From the NCBI GenBank assembly GCA_945862145.1, contig CAMAXE010000015.1:1-64000 (forward strand): DNA of 64,000 nucleotides. The letters are read 5' to 3'. The DNA is from Klebsiella pneumoniae. Lineage in GTDB: Bacteria; Pseudomonadota; Gammaproteobacteria; Pseudomonadales; UBA5518. The position numbers and the translations under genes are program-made. How positions within the stretch are numbered: the first letter of the stretch is position 1; each line of letters starts with the position of its first letter. Below the pieces are notes generated by a model that worked only from the letters and a program-made list of their open reading frames with translations, was not told where the DNA came from and did not search any database. Shown one piece after another: positions 21,201 through 31,473 of the stretch.

Positions 21201-21609
21201 CCTTGCCGGCATTGGACTTATCGCTCACCTTGTTGAAGCTGTTGATCAGAGTGGAGTACGTGGTCTTGTTGGCGGAGGTCATGGGGCGGATGGCCGCACG
21301 CATATACCCACCGTCGATGTTGCTGTTGGGGCTGCCGGTCTCCGTAAACAACATGATGCCCACATTGAACTTGGCCGTACCGCCCGAACCCACCGCCAAG
21401 CCATTGAACACGTTCACCAATGCCGCTATTTCGTTGGTGAAAGCGGTATTCCAGTTGGCGGTGTTGTCGATCAGGAACAGCACGTTCGGTGGCGTGGGCG
21501 CAACGCCTGTGGGCGCACCCGTGAACAGGTCGATATCCTCGGCCCGCGCAACGCACGAGAACGCGAGCAGGAACGCGACGATCCATTGGCACAGACGTGG
21601 GAACATCAT
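18241..21609 (-). CDS. pilY1: Type IV pilus tip adhesin / assembly protein PilY1
   Basis: A large secreted protein at the pilus tip that promotes pilus assembly and surface sensing. Start ATG 21609 (1122 residues) is preceded by AGGAG; an in-frame start at 21627 lacks a site. A signal peptide (IVAFLLAFSCVARA) is followed by a von Willebrand A-like domain beginning NVLFLIDNTANWN, then the C-terminal PilY1 beta-propeller with the family block VPDADGLISYAYAADTGGN near the middle of the propeller, which is the region where PilY1 binds calcium. The MIDAS motif DxSxS is degenerate (DNTAN), so metal-dependent adhesion by this domain may be altered. It is coupled to fimU by ATGA. Confidence 0.92.
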   Translation of the reverse strand: MMFPRLCQWIVAFLLAFSCVARAEDIDLFTGAPTGVAPTPPNVLFLIDNTANWNTAFTNEIAALVNVFNGLAVGSGGTAKFNVGIMLFTETGSPNSNIDGGYMRAAIRPMTSANKTTYSTLINSFNKVSDKSNAGKAGLTMAEAYYYFAGSTPRSGNNKTKADYTLNVTGSTQSKAVYALTGNALSGPLATTYSGPNLANCAKNYIIYVSNGAAQDNSSDTSTATTLLTALGGSATAIPISPSGSQTNVADEWARFMRDSSKQITIYTLDIDKATNGQGPGWTALLKSMASVSSGKYFDVSSGVSQNIVDALNTVLSEILAVNSVFASVSLPAASNAQSTFLNQVFIGMFRPDADALPRWPGNLKQYKLGLVSGSLKLLDAAGSSAINANTGFITECARSFWTPSSVDTYWATQPQGDCNTVTGADASNYPDGPLVEKGGQGYVLRGSTTRTVKTCSATFASCTSLFDFATSASTTAIPAASLGASTTTARDEIINWQRGLDAKTGVDERINGITSTEMRASVHGDVVHSRPVAINYGTDALPQVVVYYSANDGMLRAINGNRTASISSYAAGQEIWSFLAPEFWSTVKRQYDNTVIVSYPVNTSTSTTSLAIGSGSKSLTVGTGLSYSAGKALRISSDASNYMDGTITSYNSSTGALVANITTVSGSGTFASWKVELGLPKPYAVDGPITAYRGEVGGVIYSSTTPTTFLYAGMRRGGRALYAFDVTSSTAPSLKWKRGCPNLLDDTNCTNDVTNGDWRGIGQTWSPAVAAQAAGYTSGGTRVPVLIMGGGYDRCEDTDNGASGANHSCSSTKGNRIYVIDSNTGVLLKTFNTTRGVAGAVTVVPDADGLISYAYAADTGGNLYRISGASAGAAIGTTAPSSWNITRIAALGCDDGTTTCTRNRKFLFGPDVVPITGGGYAVLVGTGDREKPLGAGTYGASNAVQNHFFRVDDQPTNNAWLSAENATCSGALLCRNSLTAIPSSGNPTASDLASKKGWYLPLASTENVVTSAITVSDTVTFSTFKPAIYDANACSGNLGEANVYNLNYTNGAPSVGLTRYQRITGDGLPPSPVAGKVILDDGTIVPFLIGGSGISPLEGGSPTPSSSYTSPKGRVYWHVKQ

Positions 21610-21704
21610 GTAAGACTCCTGAATCAACTCATCCGGAGAGCCTAAGCTCTCCGTTAAAAATGGAACGATCGGCGGCTGAATATGTCGCTCAGCTCGATGA
21701 AGTC

Positions 21705-22297
<593 letters not shown>

Positions 22298-22301
<4 letters not shown>

Positions 22302-23458
22302 GGCGTTTCCCTGCGGCTGGTGATATTGACGAAGCGCACGGTCGTGCTGAAAACATGGCGCTTGAAGCCGTCGTCGAACGGGCCGAGCGTCTGGGTGCCA
22401 AGCGTGTAGGTCTTGGTGTCGGTGTATCCGGGCGTGGCCTCGGTGGTGCGGGCGAGTACGTAGACGCGAGCAGCGGAGACATTGGTGAGTTGCGCTACCG
22501 TGCAGCCTCCTGCGCAGTGCCTGAATGGCGGGCTGCCGTCGGGGATCCCGTCACCCCGGTTGGTGGCGATCTTCCGCGTTGTATCTTGCCAATCGACCGC
22601 TGCCGCGTAGTTGATCGATCCGCCGGTCTCGCTAAGGCTGTCGATGCCTACCTCGATACGGAAGCCCTCGATACCTTCTACCAGCGGGACTGCCGCCTGC
22701 TGGGCCGGCGCACTGCTGGTCACACCCAGCTCCGATCGCACCAGCGTGGGTATGCCGTCACCCGCCGTAACAGCGTAGTCGCGGATGTAATAGATGTTCG
22801 AGATCAGGCGGTAACGCGGGGCGAGGCGGCTGTCGCACTGACGACGCTGCAGCGTGAAGCCAGTGGTGCCCAGCACGTAGCGACTGGCATCGGTCTCACA
22901 GCGTGAGGTCTGGAAATACGCCGCATTGGCCAGATTCGCGTCGCAGTTGGCGTCCTCGGGCTCGAAGGCGGAGGTGGTGGCATTCCAGATGAGGGCACAG
23001 GTATCGGCGTGGCGCACTACCACCACATCGGTGTCGGCCTGCTTGTTGGTCACGATACTGCTGCAACCGGTAGGAACACCGTTGTAGAACTGCAACGGAA
23101 TGCCGATCAGGGCGTTGACGTGCCCCAAAGTAGTCGACCATGAGGAATAGGCTAGGCAGGGCCCCGGGACGATTGCGGGTGCGTCAGTGGGTACTGCAGT
23201 ACTCGTCAGATCATCAAAAACCGGGATATAACCCCCCCAATAGCCACCGTGCATCAGGTCATCCGACAGCACGTTCAACGCAAAGCGTGCGTTCTCGATC
23301 TGGCTGTTGGTCTTGGCCATTTCCTGGTTGGTACGCGAGGTGTTCACGAACAGCGACACCAGGGCGGTCATGATCAGGAGGCCGAGAGTAACGGCGATCA
23401 TCAGCTCGATCAGGCTGAATCCGGCCTGCTGTAGTTTGTGCTGCTGCGGGCGGCTCAT
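22298..23458 (-). CDS. pilW: Type IV pilus minor pilin PilW
   Basis: A 386-residue minor pilin with cleavage site LQQAG|FSLIELMIAVTLGLLIMTALV, Glu at +5, and the long globular domain typical of PilW, with many cysteines probably in disulfides. Start and stop overlap pilV and pilX by ATGA and GTGA. It helps start pilus assembly. Confidence 0.92.
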
Positions 23459-24027
23459 GAGTCAAGGTTCCCGATGCGCACGACGGTGGTGATGGTCCGA
23501 CGGCAGAGATCGTTGACGCAGGCGGTTCCCGTTGTGTTGTAGGAATTGGCCCCGCAAGCCACGCTCGATGGCGGCGCGGTGAGCGGGGACATGCCCTGCC
23601 AGGCCACGGTGATCATGTACTGGTTAGTACCGATATTCTCGATGCAGCCGCGTGCACCAATCATGGCGCCCACCTTGGCAGACGCGGACGATGTCTCTGC
23701 CGCGCCCTGAAGTTGTGTGCACCACTCCCCGGCATCGCGCTCAGCAAGGCTGCTGGTGCTGCTGGAGCAAGTAATGCCGACACCCACCGGACTGGCGGAC
23801 CCCGTGACGTAGGACGCTGCATTGATGCGGTTCAACTCGACACGGGCGCTCATGTCCTCCAGCAGCATCAGCGCCTGCGATCGCTGGTAAGACTCGACCT
23901 CCGACATCTGCAGCCTCGACTGCACCTTGGTAAGACCCCACAGCCCGATCACGCAGATCACGATAGTGACCAGCACCTCGATCATGAGGGCGCCGCGCTG
24001 CGTGACGGGAGACATGTGCCGGCGCAT
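23455..24027 (-). CDS. pilV: Type IV pilus minor pilin PilV
   Basis: A 190-residue minor pilin: TQRGA|LMIEVLVTIVICVIGLWGLTKVQ with Glu at +5 after the cleavage site, then the PilV-type MSEVESYQRSQALMLLEDMSARVELNR helix. Start ATG 24027 overlaps the pilE stop as ATGA; a second ATG lies four codons later. Six or more cysteines are in the C-terminal half. Confidence 0.9.
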   Translation of the reverse strand: MRRHMSPVTQRGALMIEVLVTIVICVIGLWGLTKVQSRLQMSEVESYQRSQALMLLEDMSARVELNRINAASYVTGSASPVGVGITCSSSTSSLAERDAGEWCTQLQGAAETSSASAKVGAMIGARGCIENIGTNQYMITVAWQGMSPLTAPPSSVACGANSYNTTGTACVNDLCRRTITTVVRIGNLDS

Positions 24028-24431
24028 CACCACTCGCCTGTCGGAGCTTTGGCCCCGGTACTGTTCAGCGTCAGCGTGCTGAAGCCCGACGCCGATTGCA
24101 GGGAGGTAGGCGCGCAACTGACGGTGAACGTCGGCAGGCCCGTGCTGGTGACCGACACGGTACAGGTATAGCGGTCAACAATTTCCGTGGGAACGCTGTA
24201 ACCGAGGTCAGAGAGGGTGGCGGTGTAACTGCGGTTGGCCAGCAGATACTGCTGCTCGCGATTGGCGATATCGAGCATCTCGGCCTGGGCTGCACTGCGG
24301 TGGCTCTTGCGCACCGCGTTCTGATAGCCCGGCAGGGCAACGCCGACAAGAATTCCGATGATCACGATCGTGATCATGAGTTCTATCAGCGTGAAGCCGT
24401 CATGGCCTCTGTTTGGCTGCCTGTAGCGCAT
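24027..24431 (-). CDS. pilE: Type IV pilin, PilE-like minor pilin
   Basis: A 134-residue pilin with leader [38 protein letters not shown], Glu at +5, and a C-terminal disulfide pair (YTCTVSV ... VSCAP) of the PilE/major-pilin type. ATG 24431 follows AGGAC. It is the first gene of the operon pilE-V-W-X-Y1-fimU, and lies 138 bases after ispH. In Pseudomonas pilE is the last gene of that operon. It could act as a minor pilin, or as an abundant one, since the major pilin gene is not in the window. Confidence 0.85.
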   Translation of the reverse strand: MRYRQPNRGHDGFTLIELMITIVIIGILVGVALPGYQNAVRKSHRSAAQAEMLDIANREQQYLLANRSYTATLSDLGYSVPTEIVDRYTCTVSVTSTGLPTFTVSCAPTSLQSASGFSTLTLNSTGAKAPTGEW

Positions 24432-24464
24432 CGGGTGTCCTGCAGGAGTCGGGGTTTTACGCCC

Positions 24465-24486
24465 AGTCTGGTCAGAGTTCCAGACT
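24465..24486. promoter_or_regulatory. Inverted repeat upstream of pilE (candidate operator)
   Basis: AGTCTGG (24465-24471) and CCAGACT (24480-24486) form perfect 7-bp arms around an 8-bp spacer, 34 bases before the pilE ATG and between ispH and pilE. The dyad could be a regulator site or a weak terminator hairpin for ispH; no T-run follows on the minus strand. Confidence 0.4.
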
Positions 24487-24569
24487 AGCGCCGTGGCGCG
24501 AACGGGCAAGCCGCAGACGATGAGCGGTCAGATCAAGCGGACGAGTGGGCAACGGAGCCCGAGGCAGAC

Positions 24570-25508
24570 TCAGCCGGGCCGCAACTCGCGCGGCATCGAG
24601 AAGATGATCGACTCCACCCTGCCCTGCATCTCGACCGGGGCTTCCGCTCCAAGGGCCTGCAACCGCTCGACCACGCGGCGCACCAGTACCTCGGGGGCCG
24701 AGGCTCCCGCCGTGACGCCGATGGCTCTGCGGCCCTCCAGCCAACCCGGCTCGATGTCATCAGCGGAATCGATGAGATGGGCGCTGGCGCCGATGCGCTC
24801 GGCGAGTTCTGCCAGGCGGTTCGAGTTGGAACTGTTGGACGAGCCCACCACCAGCACCAGATCGCACTCGAGCGCCAGTTGATTCACCGCGTCCTGGCGG
24901 TTCTGGGTGGCGTAGCAGATATCGTCCTTGCGCGGACCACTGATGGCCGGAAAGCGTGCAAGCAGCGCATCGATGATGGTGGTGGTGTCGTCCACCGAGA
25001 GCGTGGTCTGGGTGACGTAGGAGAGCGCAGCGGGATCGCGCACGGTGAGGCTTGCTACCTGCTCAAGGTTCTCTATCAGGTAGATGGCACCGCCATTCGC
25101 GGTGTCGTACTGGCCCATGGTGCCCTCGACCTCCGGGTGCCCGGCGTGACCGATCAGGATGCACTCCCGCCCCTGCCGGCTGTAGCGCATGACCTCCATG
25201 TGCACCTTGGTAACCAGCGGGCAGGTAGCGTCGAATACCCGGAGCCCACGACGCGCGGCCTCCTGCTGCACGGCCTGCGAGACACCGTGCGCGCTGAAGA
25301 TCACGATGGTGTCATCGGGCACCTGGTCGAGTTCCTCGACGAACACCGCACCGCGCGCACGCAGATCCTCGACCACGAACTTGTTATGCACCACCTCGTG
25401 GCGCACGTAGATGGGTGCGCCGAAGATCTCGAGGGCGCGGTTCACGATCTCGATGGCGCGGTCCACGCCCGCGCAGAAACCCCGCGGATTAGCCAGCCTG
25501 ATCTGCAT
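24570..25508 (-). CDS. ispH: 4-hydroxy-3-methylbut-2-enyl diphosphate reductase
   Basis: The last step of the MEP isoprenoid pathway: reduction of HMBPP to IPP and DMAPP by a [4Fe-4S] enzyme. The 312 residues contain three cluster cysteines ([33 protein letters not shown] with the third cysteine in [11 protein letters not shown]) and the conserved EEVVHN-like segment [11 protein letters not shown]. Start ATG 25508 overlaps lspA by 20 bases. Neighbouring pilE follows on the same strand. Confidence 0.97.
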   Translation of the reverse strand: MQIRLANPRGFCAGVDRAIEIVNRALEIFGAPIYVRHEVVHNKFVVEDLRARGAVFVEELDQVPDDTIVIFSAHGVSQAVQQEAARRGLRVFDATCPLVTKVHMEVMRYSRQGRECILIGHAGHPEVEGTMGQYDTANGGAIYLIENLEQVASLTVRDPAALSYVTQTTLSVDDTTTIIDALLARFPAISGPRKDDICYATQNRQDAVNQLALECDLVLVVGSSNSSNSNRLAELAERIGASAHLIDSADDIEPGWLEGRRAIGVTAGASAPEVLVRRVVERLQALGAEAPVEMQGRVESIIFSMPRELRPG

Positions 25509-25992
25509 GCGAGGACGCCTCCCGGTCGAGAAAGAGGGTATCGATGACCATCATCACAGCCCCCACCGTGATCGCGGAATCCGCGACGTTGAAGGCGGGA
25601 AAGTAATGCCGCCCCCAGTGCACGGAAATGAAATCCACCACATGCCCGAGCAGCACGCGGTCGATAAGGTTGCCGATCGCACCACCCAGGATCAACGAAA
25701 GCGCCGTGGCGAGCCAGGCCTTGCCCGCGGGGAGCGTGCGCAACCACCACGCGATCCAGCCGCTCACGCCGAGCGCTATGGCGGCGAAAAACCACCGCTG
25801 CCAGCCGCCGGCATCACTCAGAAAACTGAAAGCCGCGCCCCGGTTGTGCAACAGCGTCAGGTCCAAGACCGGGAGCAGGACCACCGGCTGGGCGTAATCC
25901 AGCATGTGGGTGGCCATCCACTTCGTGAGGTGATCGAGCACGATCACCGCCAGCGCAAGCACGTACCACGGCCAGACACGCGCGCCGCTCAC
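25489..25992 (-). CDS. lspA: Lipoprotein signal peptidase (SPase II)
   Basis: Cleaves the signal peptide from diacylated prolipoproteins in the inner membrane. The 167-residue protein has four transmembrane helices and both catalytic aspartates in the family blocks [24 protein letters not shown] and [12 protein letters not shown]. It has a GTG start. The usual fkpB (SlpA-type peptidyl-prolyl isomerase) between lspA and ispH is missing; the two genes overlap instead. Confidence 0.96.
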   Translation of the reverse strand: MSGARVWPWYVLALAVIVLDHLTKWMATHMLDYAQPVVLLPVLDLTLLHNRGAAFSFLSDAGGWQRWFFAAIALGVSGWIAWWLRTLPAGKAWLATALSLILGGAIGNLIDRVLLGHVVDFISVHWGRHYFPAFNVADSAITVGAVMMVIDTLFLDREASSHADQAG

Positions 25993-26043
25993 AGGCCAAG
26001 CCCCATCTCGACGGCGCAGGCCAGGCGCACGACCGCAGGGGCC

Positions 26044-28857
26044 TCAGGCATATTGTCTTACCTCGCCCACGCCATCGACGTTATCAATGCACCGGCCGCA
26101 GAGTTCGGGGTGCGCGGCATGACTGCCCACATCCTCCAGCCGATGCCAGCAGCGCACGCACTTGGTGCCGGGCGCAGGCCGCACGAGCAGTTGCAGCCCC
26201 GGCAGCTCGGTGCCCAGGGCCTCGGCAGGCGCATCGCTCGCGGGGTGTATGGACGCCGCTGAACTGATCAGCACGAACCGTAGCTCCTGCCCCAGCCGCG
26301 CGATTTGCGAGGCGAGCGGTGCATCGCAGAAAAGCTGCACGTCGGCCTCCAGCGACCCCCCCACGATCCCGGCGTTGCGGGCGCGCTCGAGTTCGCGGTT
26401 CACCGCGGTTTTGAGTTGCATCGCCAGATCCCAGAAATCACGCCCGAGTGCGGCATCGGCCGGCAACTCGGCAAGCCCCTCGTACCAGGTGGCGGCGAAC
26501 ACGGTCTGCGTGCGCTCGCCGGGCATGCAGCGCCAGATCTCGTCTGCCGTGAAACTCAGGATCGGCGTGATCCAGCGCACCAGCGCCTCGAGGATATCGA
26601 ACAGCGCGGTCTGCGCCGAGCGGCGCGCCTGGCTGTCGGTGCGCGTGGTGTACTGCCGGTCCTTGATAATGTCGAGATAAAAGCCGCCCAGCTCCGTCAC
26701 GCAGAAGTTGTGGAGCTTGTGACTGACCAGGTGGAACTGGTATTCGTCGTAGGCCTGCCGCAGTTCGCCCTGCAGCACAGCGGCGCGATCCACGATCCAG
26801 CGATCAAGCGCGAGCATCTGCTCCGGGGCCACGCGATTGACCGCCGGATCGAAGCCCGCGAGGTTCGAGAGCAGAAAGCGCGCGGTATTGCGGATCCTGC
26901 GGTAGGCATCCGCGTTGCGCTTGAAGATCTCGTCCGAGACGGTCATCTCGGCGCGGTAATCGGTGGAGGCTACCCACAGGCGCAGTATGTCGGCGCCGAG
27001 GGTCTTCATGACCTGTTGCGGCGCGATCACGTTGCCGCGCGACTTGGACATCTTGTGCCCCGCCGCATCCACGGTGAACCCGTGCGTCAACACGCCCCGA
27101 TAGGGCGCGCAGCCCTCGATGCCAGCGGCCGTGAGCAGCGCGCTTTGGAACCAGCCGCGGTGCTGGTCGGACCCTTCGAGATACAGATCCGCCGGGAACG
27201 ACAGATCGGGGCGCTGCGAGAGCACCGCCGCATGCGTCACGCCGGAATCAAACCAGACATCGAGCGTGTCGGTTACCTTGTCGTAGTCCGCAGCCTCGGC
27301 GCCGAGCAGTTCGGCGGCATCGAGATCGAACCAGGCGTCGATCCCGGTCTGCTCGATGCGCAGTGCCACGGCCTCGATCAGCTCGGCCATGCGCGGATGT
27401 ATCGCACCGGTCTGGCGGTGCACGAAGAGCGCGATCGGCACGCCCCAGGTACGCTGACGCGAGACGCACCAGTCCGGGCGGTTCTCGATCATGCCCTCGA
27501 TGCGGGCGCGTCCCCATGCCGGCACGAACTGCACGGCTGCCAGGGATTCGCGCGCGCGGTCGAGCAGCCCGGCGCGCGTCATCGACACAAACCACTGCGG
27601 CGTGGCGCGGAAGATCACCGGGCTCTTGTGGCGCCAGCAATGCGGATAACTGTGCTGGTAGGCCTCGTAGTGCAGCAGCATGCCGCGCTCGCGAAGCAAC
27701 TCGACGATCGGCCCGTTGGCCTTCAGCACGAACTGCCCTGCCACGAAGGGCGTGTCGTCCAGGAACACGCCACTCGCGTCCACCGGATTCAGTATGCCAA
27801 GACCATAGGCCTGGCCCACGTGATAGTCATCGAGACCATGGCCCGGGGCGGTGTGCACGGCGCCCGTGCCGGCCTCTGTGGTGACATGGTTGCCGAGCAC
27901 CACCGGCACCTGCCGCTCGAGAAACGGATGCTGCAGCAACTGGCGATCCATGCTCCCACCCGGTGCCACCGCAATGGCATCGGTGCCATCGATGCCATAA
28001 CGCGCCAGCACGGACTCCTGCAGGGCATCGGCCAACACGAGGTAATCGTCCTGCGCCACGCGGAGCAGCACATAGGGCAGCTCCGGGTGCAAGGCGACGC
28101 CCAGATTGGCCGGCAGCGTCCACGGCGTGGTGGTCCAGATGGGGATCGCCACCCGGGCCGAGGGCTCAACGTCCACCCCGAAACAGCGCGCGAGCGCGAC
28201 AGGATCCACAGCATCGAAGCGCACATCCACCGCGGGCGAGGTCTTGTCCTGGTACTCGACCTCGGCCTCGGCCAGCGCCGAGCCGCAGTCCATGCACCAG
28301 TGCACGGGCTTGAAGCCTTTTTCGAGGTGGCCGTTAGCCGTGAGTTTGCCGAGCGCGCGCACGATGTGCGCTTCGGTAACGAAATCCATGGTGAGGTAAG
28401 GGTGCGCCCAGTCCCCGAGCACGCCCAAGCGGATGAAATCCTCGCGCTGGCGCTGCATCTGGCTTAGCGCGTACTCGCGGCAGAGTTTGCGGAATTCCGC
28501 GGCGCTCACCTTGACGCCTGCCTTGCCCACTTTCTTCTCGACGTTCAGTTCGATCGGCAGACCGTGGCAGTCCCAGCCCGGCACATAGGGCGAGTCGAAA
28601 CCACCCAGGGTGCGGGATTTGACGATCATGTCTTTCAGGATCTTGTTGACCGCGTGGCCGATGTGGATCTCGCCGTTGGCGTAGGGAGGGCCGTCGTGCA
28701 GGATGAAGGTGGGCGCGCCGCGCCGCGCGGCACGAATCTGGCCGTAGATGTCCTCGGCCTGCCAGCGGGCCAGCATCTCGGGCTCGCGGGTGGCGAGGTT
28801 CGCCTTCATGGCGAACTCCGTCTGCGGCAGGTTCAGCGTGTGCTTGTAGTCAGCCAT
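26044..28857 (-). CDS. ileS: Isoleucyl-tRNA synthetase
   Basis: Class I synthetase charging tRNA-Ile. The 937 residues include HIGH at 65-68, the editing domain, the KMSKS loop as MSKSRGN near 600, the anticodon-binding domain, and the C-terminal zinc ribbon with two CxxC pairs ([10 protein letters not shown] ... ELCGRC). Length matches E. coli (938). It is part of the ribF-ileS-lspA run. Confidence 0.98.
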   Translation of the reverse strand: MADYKHTLNLPQTEFAMKANLATREPEMLARWQAEDIYGQIRAARRGAPTFILHDGPPYANGEIHIGHAVNKILKDMIVKSRTLGGFDSPYVPGWDCHGLPIELNVEKKVGKAGVKVSAAEFRKLCREYALSQMQRQREDFIRLGVLGDWAHPYLTMDFVTEAHIVRALGKLTANGHLEKGFKPVHWCMDCGSALAEAEVEYQDKTSPAVDVRFDAVDPVALARCFGVDVEPSARVAIPIWTTTPWTLPANLGVALHPELPYVLLRVAQDDYLVLADALQESVLARYGIDGTDAIAVAPGGSMDRQLLQHPFLERQVPVVLGNHVTTEAGTGAVHTAPGHGLDDYHVGQAYGLGILNPVDASGVFLDDTPFVAGQFVLKANGPIVELLRERGMLLHYEAYQHSYPHCWRHKSPVIFRATPQWFVSMTRAGLLDRARESLAAVQFVPAWGRARIEGMIENRPDWCVSRQRTWGVPIALFVHRQTGAIHPRMAELIEAVALRIEQTGIDAWFDLDAAELLGAEAADYDKVTDTLDVWFDSGVTHAAVLSQRPDLSFPADLYLEGSDQHRGWFQSALLTAAGIEGCAPYRGVLTHGFTVDAAGHKMSKSRGNVIAPQQVMKTLGADILRLWVASTDYRAEMTVSDEIFKRNADAYRRIRNTARFLLSNLAGFDPAVNRVAPEQMLALDRWIVDRAAVLQGELRQAYDEYQFHLVSHKLHNFCVTELGGFYLDIIKDRQYTTRTDSQARRSAQTALFDILEALVRWITPILSFTADEIWRCMPGERTQTVFAATWYEGLAELPADAALGRDFWDLAMQLKTAVNRELERARNAGIVGGSLEADVQLFCDAPLASQIARLGQELRFVLISSAASIHPASDAPAEALGTELPGLQLLVRPAPGTKCVRCWHRLEDVGSHAAHPELCGRCIDNVDGVGEVRQYA

Positions 28858-28892
28858 TGGTCACCCGTGTCACTGCGCTTCGAGCGGCCGCG

Positions 28893-29822
28893 CTAGATGC
28901 CGAAAAACTCCCGCGCCACCCCGATATCCACGGCGATGCGGGCCTTGAGTTCGTCGAGAGAGCCGAAGCGGCGCTCCTCGCGGATGCGCTTGCGGAACAC
29001 CACATCGATGCTGCGGCGGTAGATATTCTGCCCGAAATCCAGGATATGGACCTCGAGATTGGCCTTTGTGCCGTCATCGACCGTGGGCCGCGTACCCACG
29101 TTTGCCACGCCCGGCAGCGGCCTCGGCCCCAGACCGCGCACCTCCACCGCATAGACGCCTGCGAGCGGTGCGCGCAGACGGCGCAGTTCGAGATTGGCCG
29201 TGGGTACGCCAATGGTCGCGCCGAGGCGCTTGCCCACCACCACCTTGCCGGCCATCGAGTAGGGCCGGCCGAGGAGGCGCTCGGCGGCGCCGAAGTCCCC
29301 CTCGCTCAACAAGGTACGAAGCCGCGTGCTGCTCACCCGCTCGCCGGCAAGAGCCACGGTGGAGGTGGCTCCGACAGTGAACCCGAAACGCGTACCCCAC
29401 TCGCGCAGCAGCTCGATGTTGCCCTCGCGGCCATAGCCGAAGTGCACGTCGTCGCCCACCACGAGGTGCCGGGCCCCCAGCCCCTCGACCCAGACGTCGC
29501 GAATGAAATCCGTGGCACGTACGGCGGCGAAGTGTTTGTCGAAATGGATGCGGAGCAGGTAATCGATGCCCAGCGAGCGCAGCACCGGCACTTTCTCGCG
29601 AAAGCTCATTAACCGCGGCGGCGCCTGCAGCGGCGCGAAGTACTCCCGGGGCAGCGGTTCGAAAACAATGATCGCAGACGGCAATCCCGCCGCCCGGGCC
29701 CGCGATATCACCTCGCCGATCACCGCCTGGTGACCGCGATGCACACCGTCAAAAGCACCGATGGTCGCGACGCAACCACGGTGGCGCTCGCGCAGGTTGT
29801 GCAGACCGCGAATCAGTTCCAA
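28893..29822 (-). CDS. ribF: Bifunctional riboflavin kinase / FAD synthetase
   Basis: Makes FMN and FAD. The N-terminal nucleotidyltransferase domain has FDGVHRGHQ (residues about 25-33) and the C-terminal flavokinase domain has GKRLGATIGVPTANLEL (near 200). The start is an unusual TTG at 29822, chosen because GGAGG lies about six bases upstream and the product then begins MELIRGLHNL, as in the family. Length 309. It sits between murJ and ileS, as in Pseudomonas. Confidence 0.96.
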   Translation of the reverse strand: MELIRGLHNLRERHRGCVATIGAFDGVHRGHQAVIGEVISRARAAGLPSAIIVFEPLPREYFAPLQAPPRLMSFREKVPVLRSLGIDYLLRIHFDKHFAAVRATDFIRDVWVEGLGARHLVVGDDVHFGYGREGNIELLREWGTRFGFTVGATSTVALAGERVSSTRLRTLLSEGDFGAAERLLGRPYSMAGKVVVGKRLGATIGVPTANLELRRLRAPLAGVYAVEVRGLGPRPLPGVANVGTRPTVDDGTKANLEVHILDFGQNIYRRSIDVVFRKRIREERRFGSLDELKARIAVDIGVAREFFGI

Positions 29823-29877
29823 ACCCGGCCTCCGGCCTCAAACCCCCGATACGGGGCGAGTATAAACACAGGCAGCC

Positions 29878-31473
29878 TCAGACGGCGCCGACCACGCGAC
29901 GGATGCCACTCGCAAGGAAGGTGGGCCGCATGGCCAGCAGCGCCGCGAAATAGACCACGGCGCCCAGCGTGCACACCACGCCAAGCCGCCAGACGCGCAC
30001 GCCCCAGCCAAAACGGCCGAGATCCTCGAGCCAGAAACCAGCGAGCACCAGCATGGCCGCCAGCAACAGCGTGGCGAGCAGGATGCGCCCCAGATCCAAC
30101 AACAGCGGGCGATCGATCCGGTAAAAACCCTTGCGCGCCAGGCCAAGACACAGCAGGCCGGCATTCAGATAGGCCGCCATACTCGTTGCCAGTGCCAGCC
30201 CCATGTGGCCGATCTTCCACAGGGAGTGAAGCGGAATCACGAACAACAGGTTGAGCCCCATGTTGGCCACCATGGCGATGATACCGATGCGCACCGGGGT
30301 GCGCGTGTCCTGCCGCGCGTACCAGGCCGAGGCAAAGACCTTGATCAGCATGAAAGCAGGCAGTCCGAGCGCAAGCGCACCCAGGCTGAGCGAGGTCATG
30401 GCGGTATCGCGTGCGTTCATTTCGCCATACTGGAACAGCGTCACCAGTATCGGTTCCCCGAGCAACAGCAGCGCGGCAGCCGAGGGCATGGCGACCATGC
30501 AGATCATCGCAATGGCCCAGTCGAGCGTGTGACGGTATTGGGTATCCGCGGCGCTGGAGAACTCCCGCGAGAGCCCGGGCAGGATTACCGTGGCGATGGC
30601 GATGCCGAACACACCGAGCGGCAGCTCCGACAAGCGCTCGGCGTAGTAGAGCCAGGACACACTGCCGGTGGGCAGGAACGAGGCCAGCACGGTGTCCAAC
30701 ATGAGGTTGATCTGGCTCACCGAGACGCCGAAGAGTGCGGGGATCATGAGGCCGAGGATGCGGCGCACGCCGTCGTGTTCCGGCAGGAAACGCGGCCGCG
30801 GCAGCATGCCGATGCGCGCAACGAAAGGCAGCTGGAAAAAAAACTGTACCAGTCCCGCCACGAATACCGCCCAGGCGAGGGCCAGCCCGGGCTCCTCGAA
30901 ATACTGCACGCCGTAGACCGCGCCCGCGATCAGCGTGAGGTTGAGGAACACCGGCGTGAAGGCCGGCACCGCGAAGCGGGAGTAGCTGTTCAGCACCGCG
31001 CCGATAAAACCGGTGAGCGAGATAAAAAACAGGTACGGGAAGGTGATGCGAATCATCTCGGTGGTGAGCGCCATCTTGGCGGGCATCGCGATAAATCCGG
31101 GCGCGAAGATCAGTGTCACCACCGGCGCACCAACCACTGCAAGCGCCGTCACTGCGAGCAGCGCCGCACCCAGCACGCCGCATACGGCATCGACCAGCGC
31201 TTTCACCTCGGCAACGCTGCGCGTGGTCTGGTATTCCGACAACACGGGGACAAAAGCCTGCGAGAAAGCACCCTCGGCGAAGAGCCGGCGCAGGAACTGC
31301 GGAATACGGAAAGCCACGAAAAAAGCGTCGGCGTTGGCGGTGGCGCCGAACATCGCGGCGATCACCATGTCGCGAACCAGCCCCGCCACGCGCGAGATCA
31401 TGGTCATGCTGCCAACGGTCAGGCTGGCGCGGAAGAGCCTGCGTCCCGTTCCATACCGGGCCTCCTCGCTCAT
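29878..31473 (-). CDS. murJ: Lipid II flippase MurJ
   Basis: Moves lipid II across the inner membrane for peptidoglycan synthesis. The 531 residues form the MviN/MOP fold with about 14 helices; diagnostic blocks are RVAGLVRDMVIAAMFG, ADAFFVAFRIPQFLRRLFAEGAF and LLAREFSS-like LSREFSSA. Start ATG 31473 overlaps the nudF stop by ATGA. In Pseudomonas rpsT precedes murJ; here a Nudix gene does. Confidence 0.96.
   Translation of the reverse strand: MSEEARYGTGRRLFRASLTVGSMTMISRVAGLVRDMVIAAMFGATANADAFFVAFRIPQFLRRLFAEGAFSQAFVPVLSEYQTTRSVAEVKALVDAVCGVLGAALLAVTALAVVGAPVVTLIFAPGFIAMPAKMALTTEMIRITFPYLFFISLTGFIGAVLNSYSRFAVPAFTPVFLNLTLIAGAVYGVQYFEEPGLALAWAVFVAGLVQFFFQLPFVARIGMLPRPRFLPEHDGVRRILGLMIPALFGVSVSQINLMLDTVLASFLPTGSVSWLYYAERLSELPLGVFGIAIATVILPGLSREFSSAADTQYRHTLDWAIAMICMVAMPSAAALLLLGEPILVTLFQYGEMNARDTAMTSLSLGALALGLPAFMLIKVFASAWYARQDTRTPVRIGIIAMVANMGLNLLFVIPLHSLWKIGHMGLALATSMAAYLNAGLLCLGLARKGFYRIDRPLLLDLGRILLATLLLAAMLVLAGFWLEDLGRFGWGVRVWRLGVVCTLGAVVYFAALLAMRPTFLASGIRRVVGAV

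Noticed and set aside
24432..24569. Sigma54 promoter or AlgR box upstream of pilE
   Set aside because: No GG-N10-GC promoter of the right form; CCGTTCGCG (24497-24505 on the minus strand) matches the AlgR box at only seven of nine positions.
26305..28467. Plus-strand frame of 720 codons
   Set aside because: It lies wholly opposite ileS. Long antisense frames are normal in GC-rich genes.
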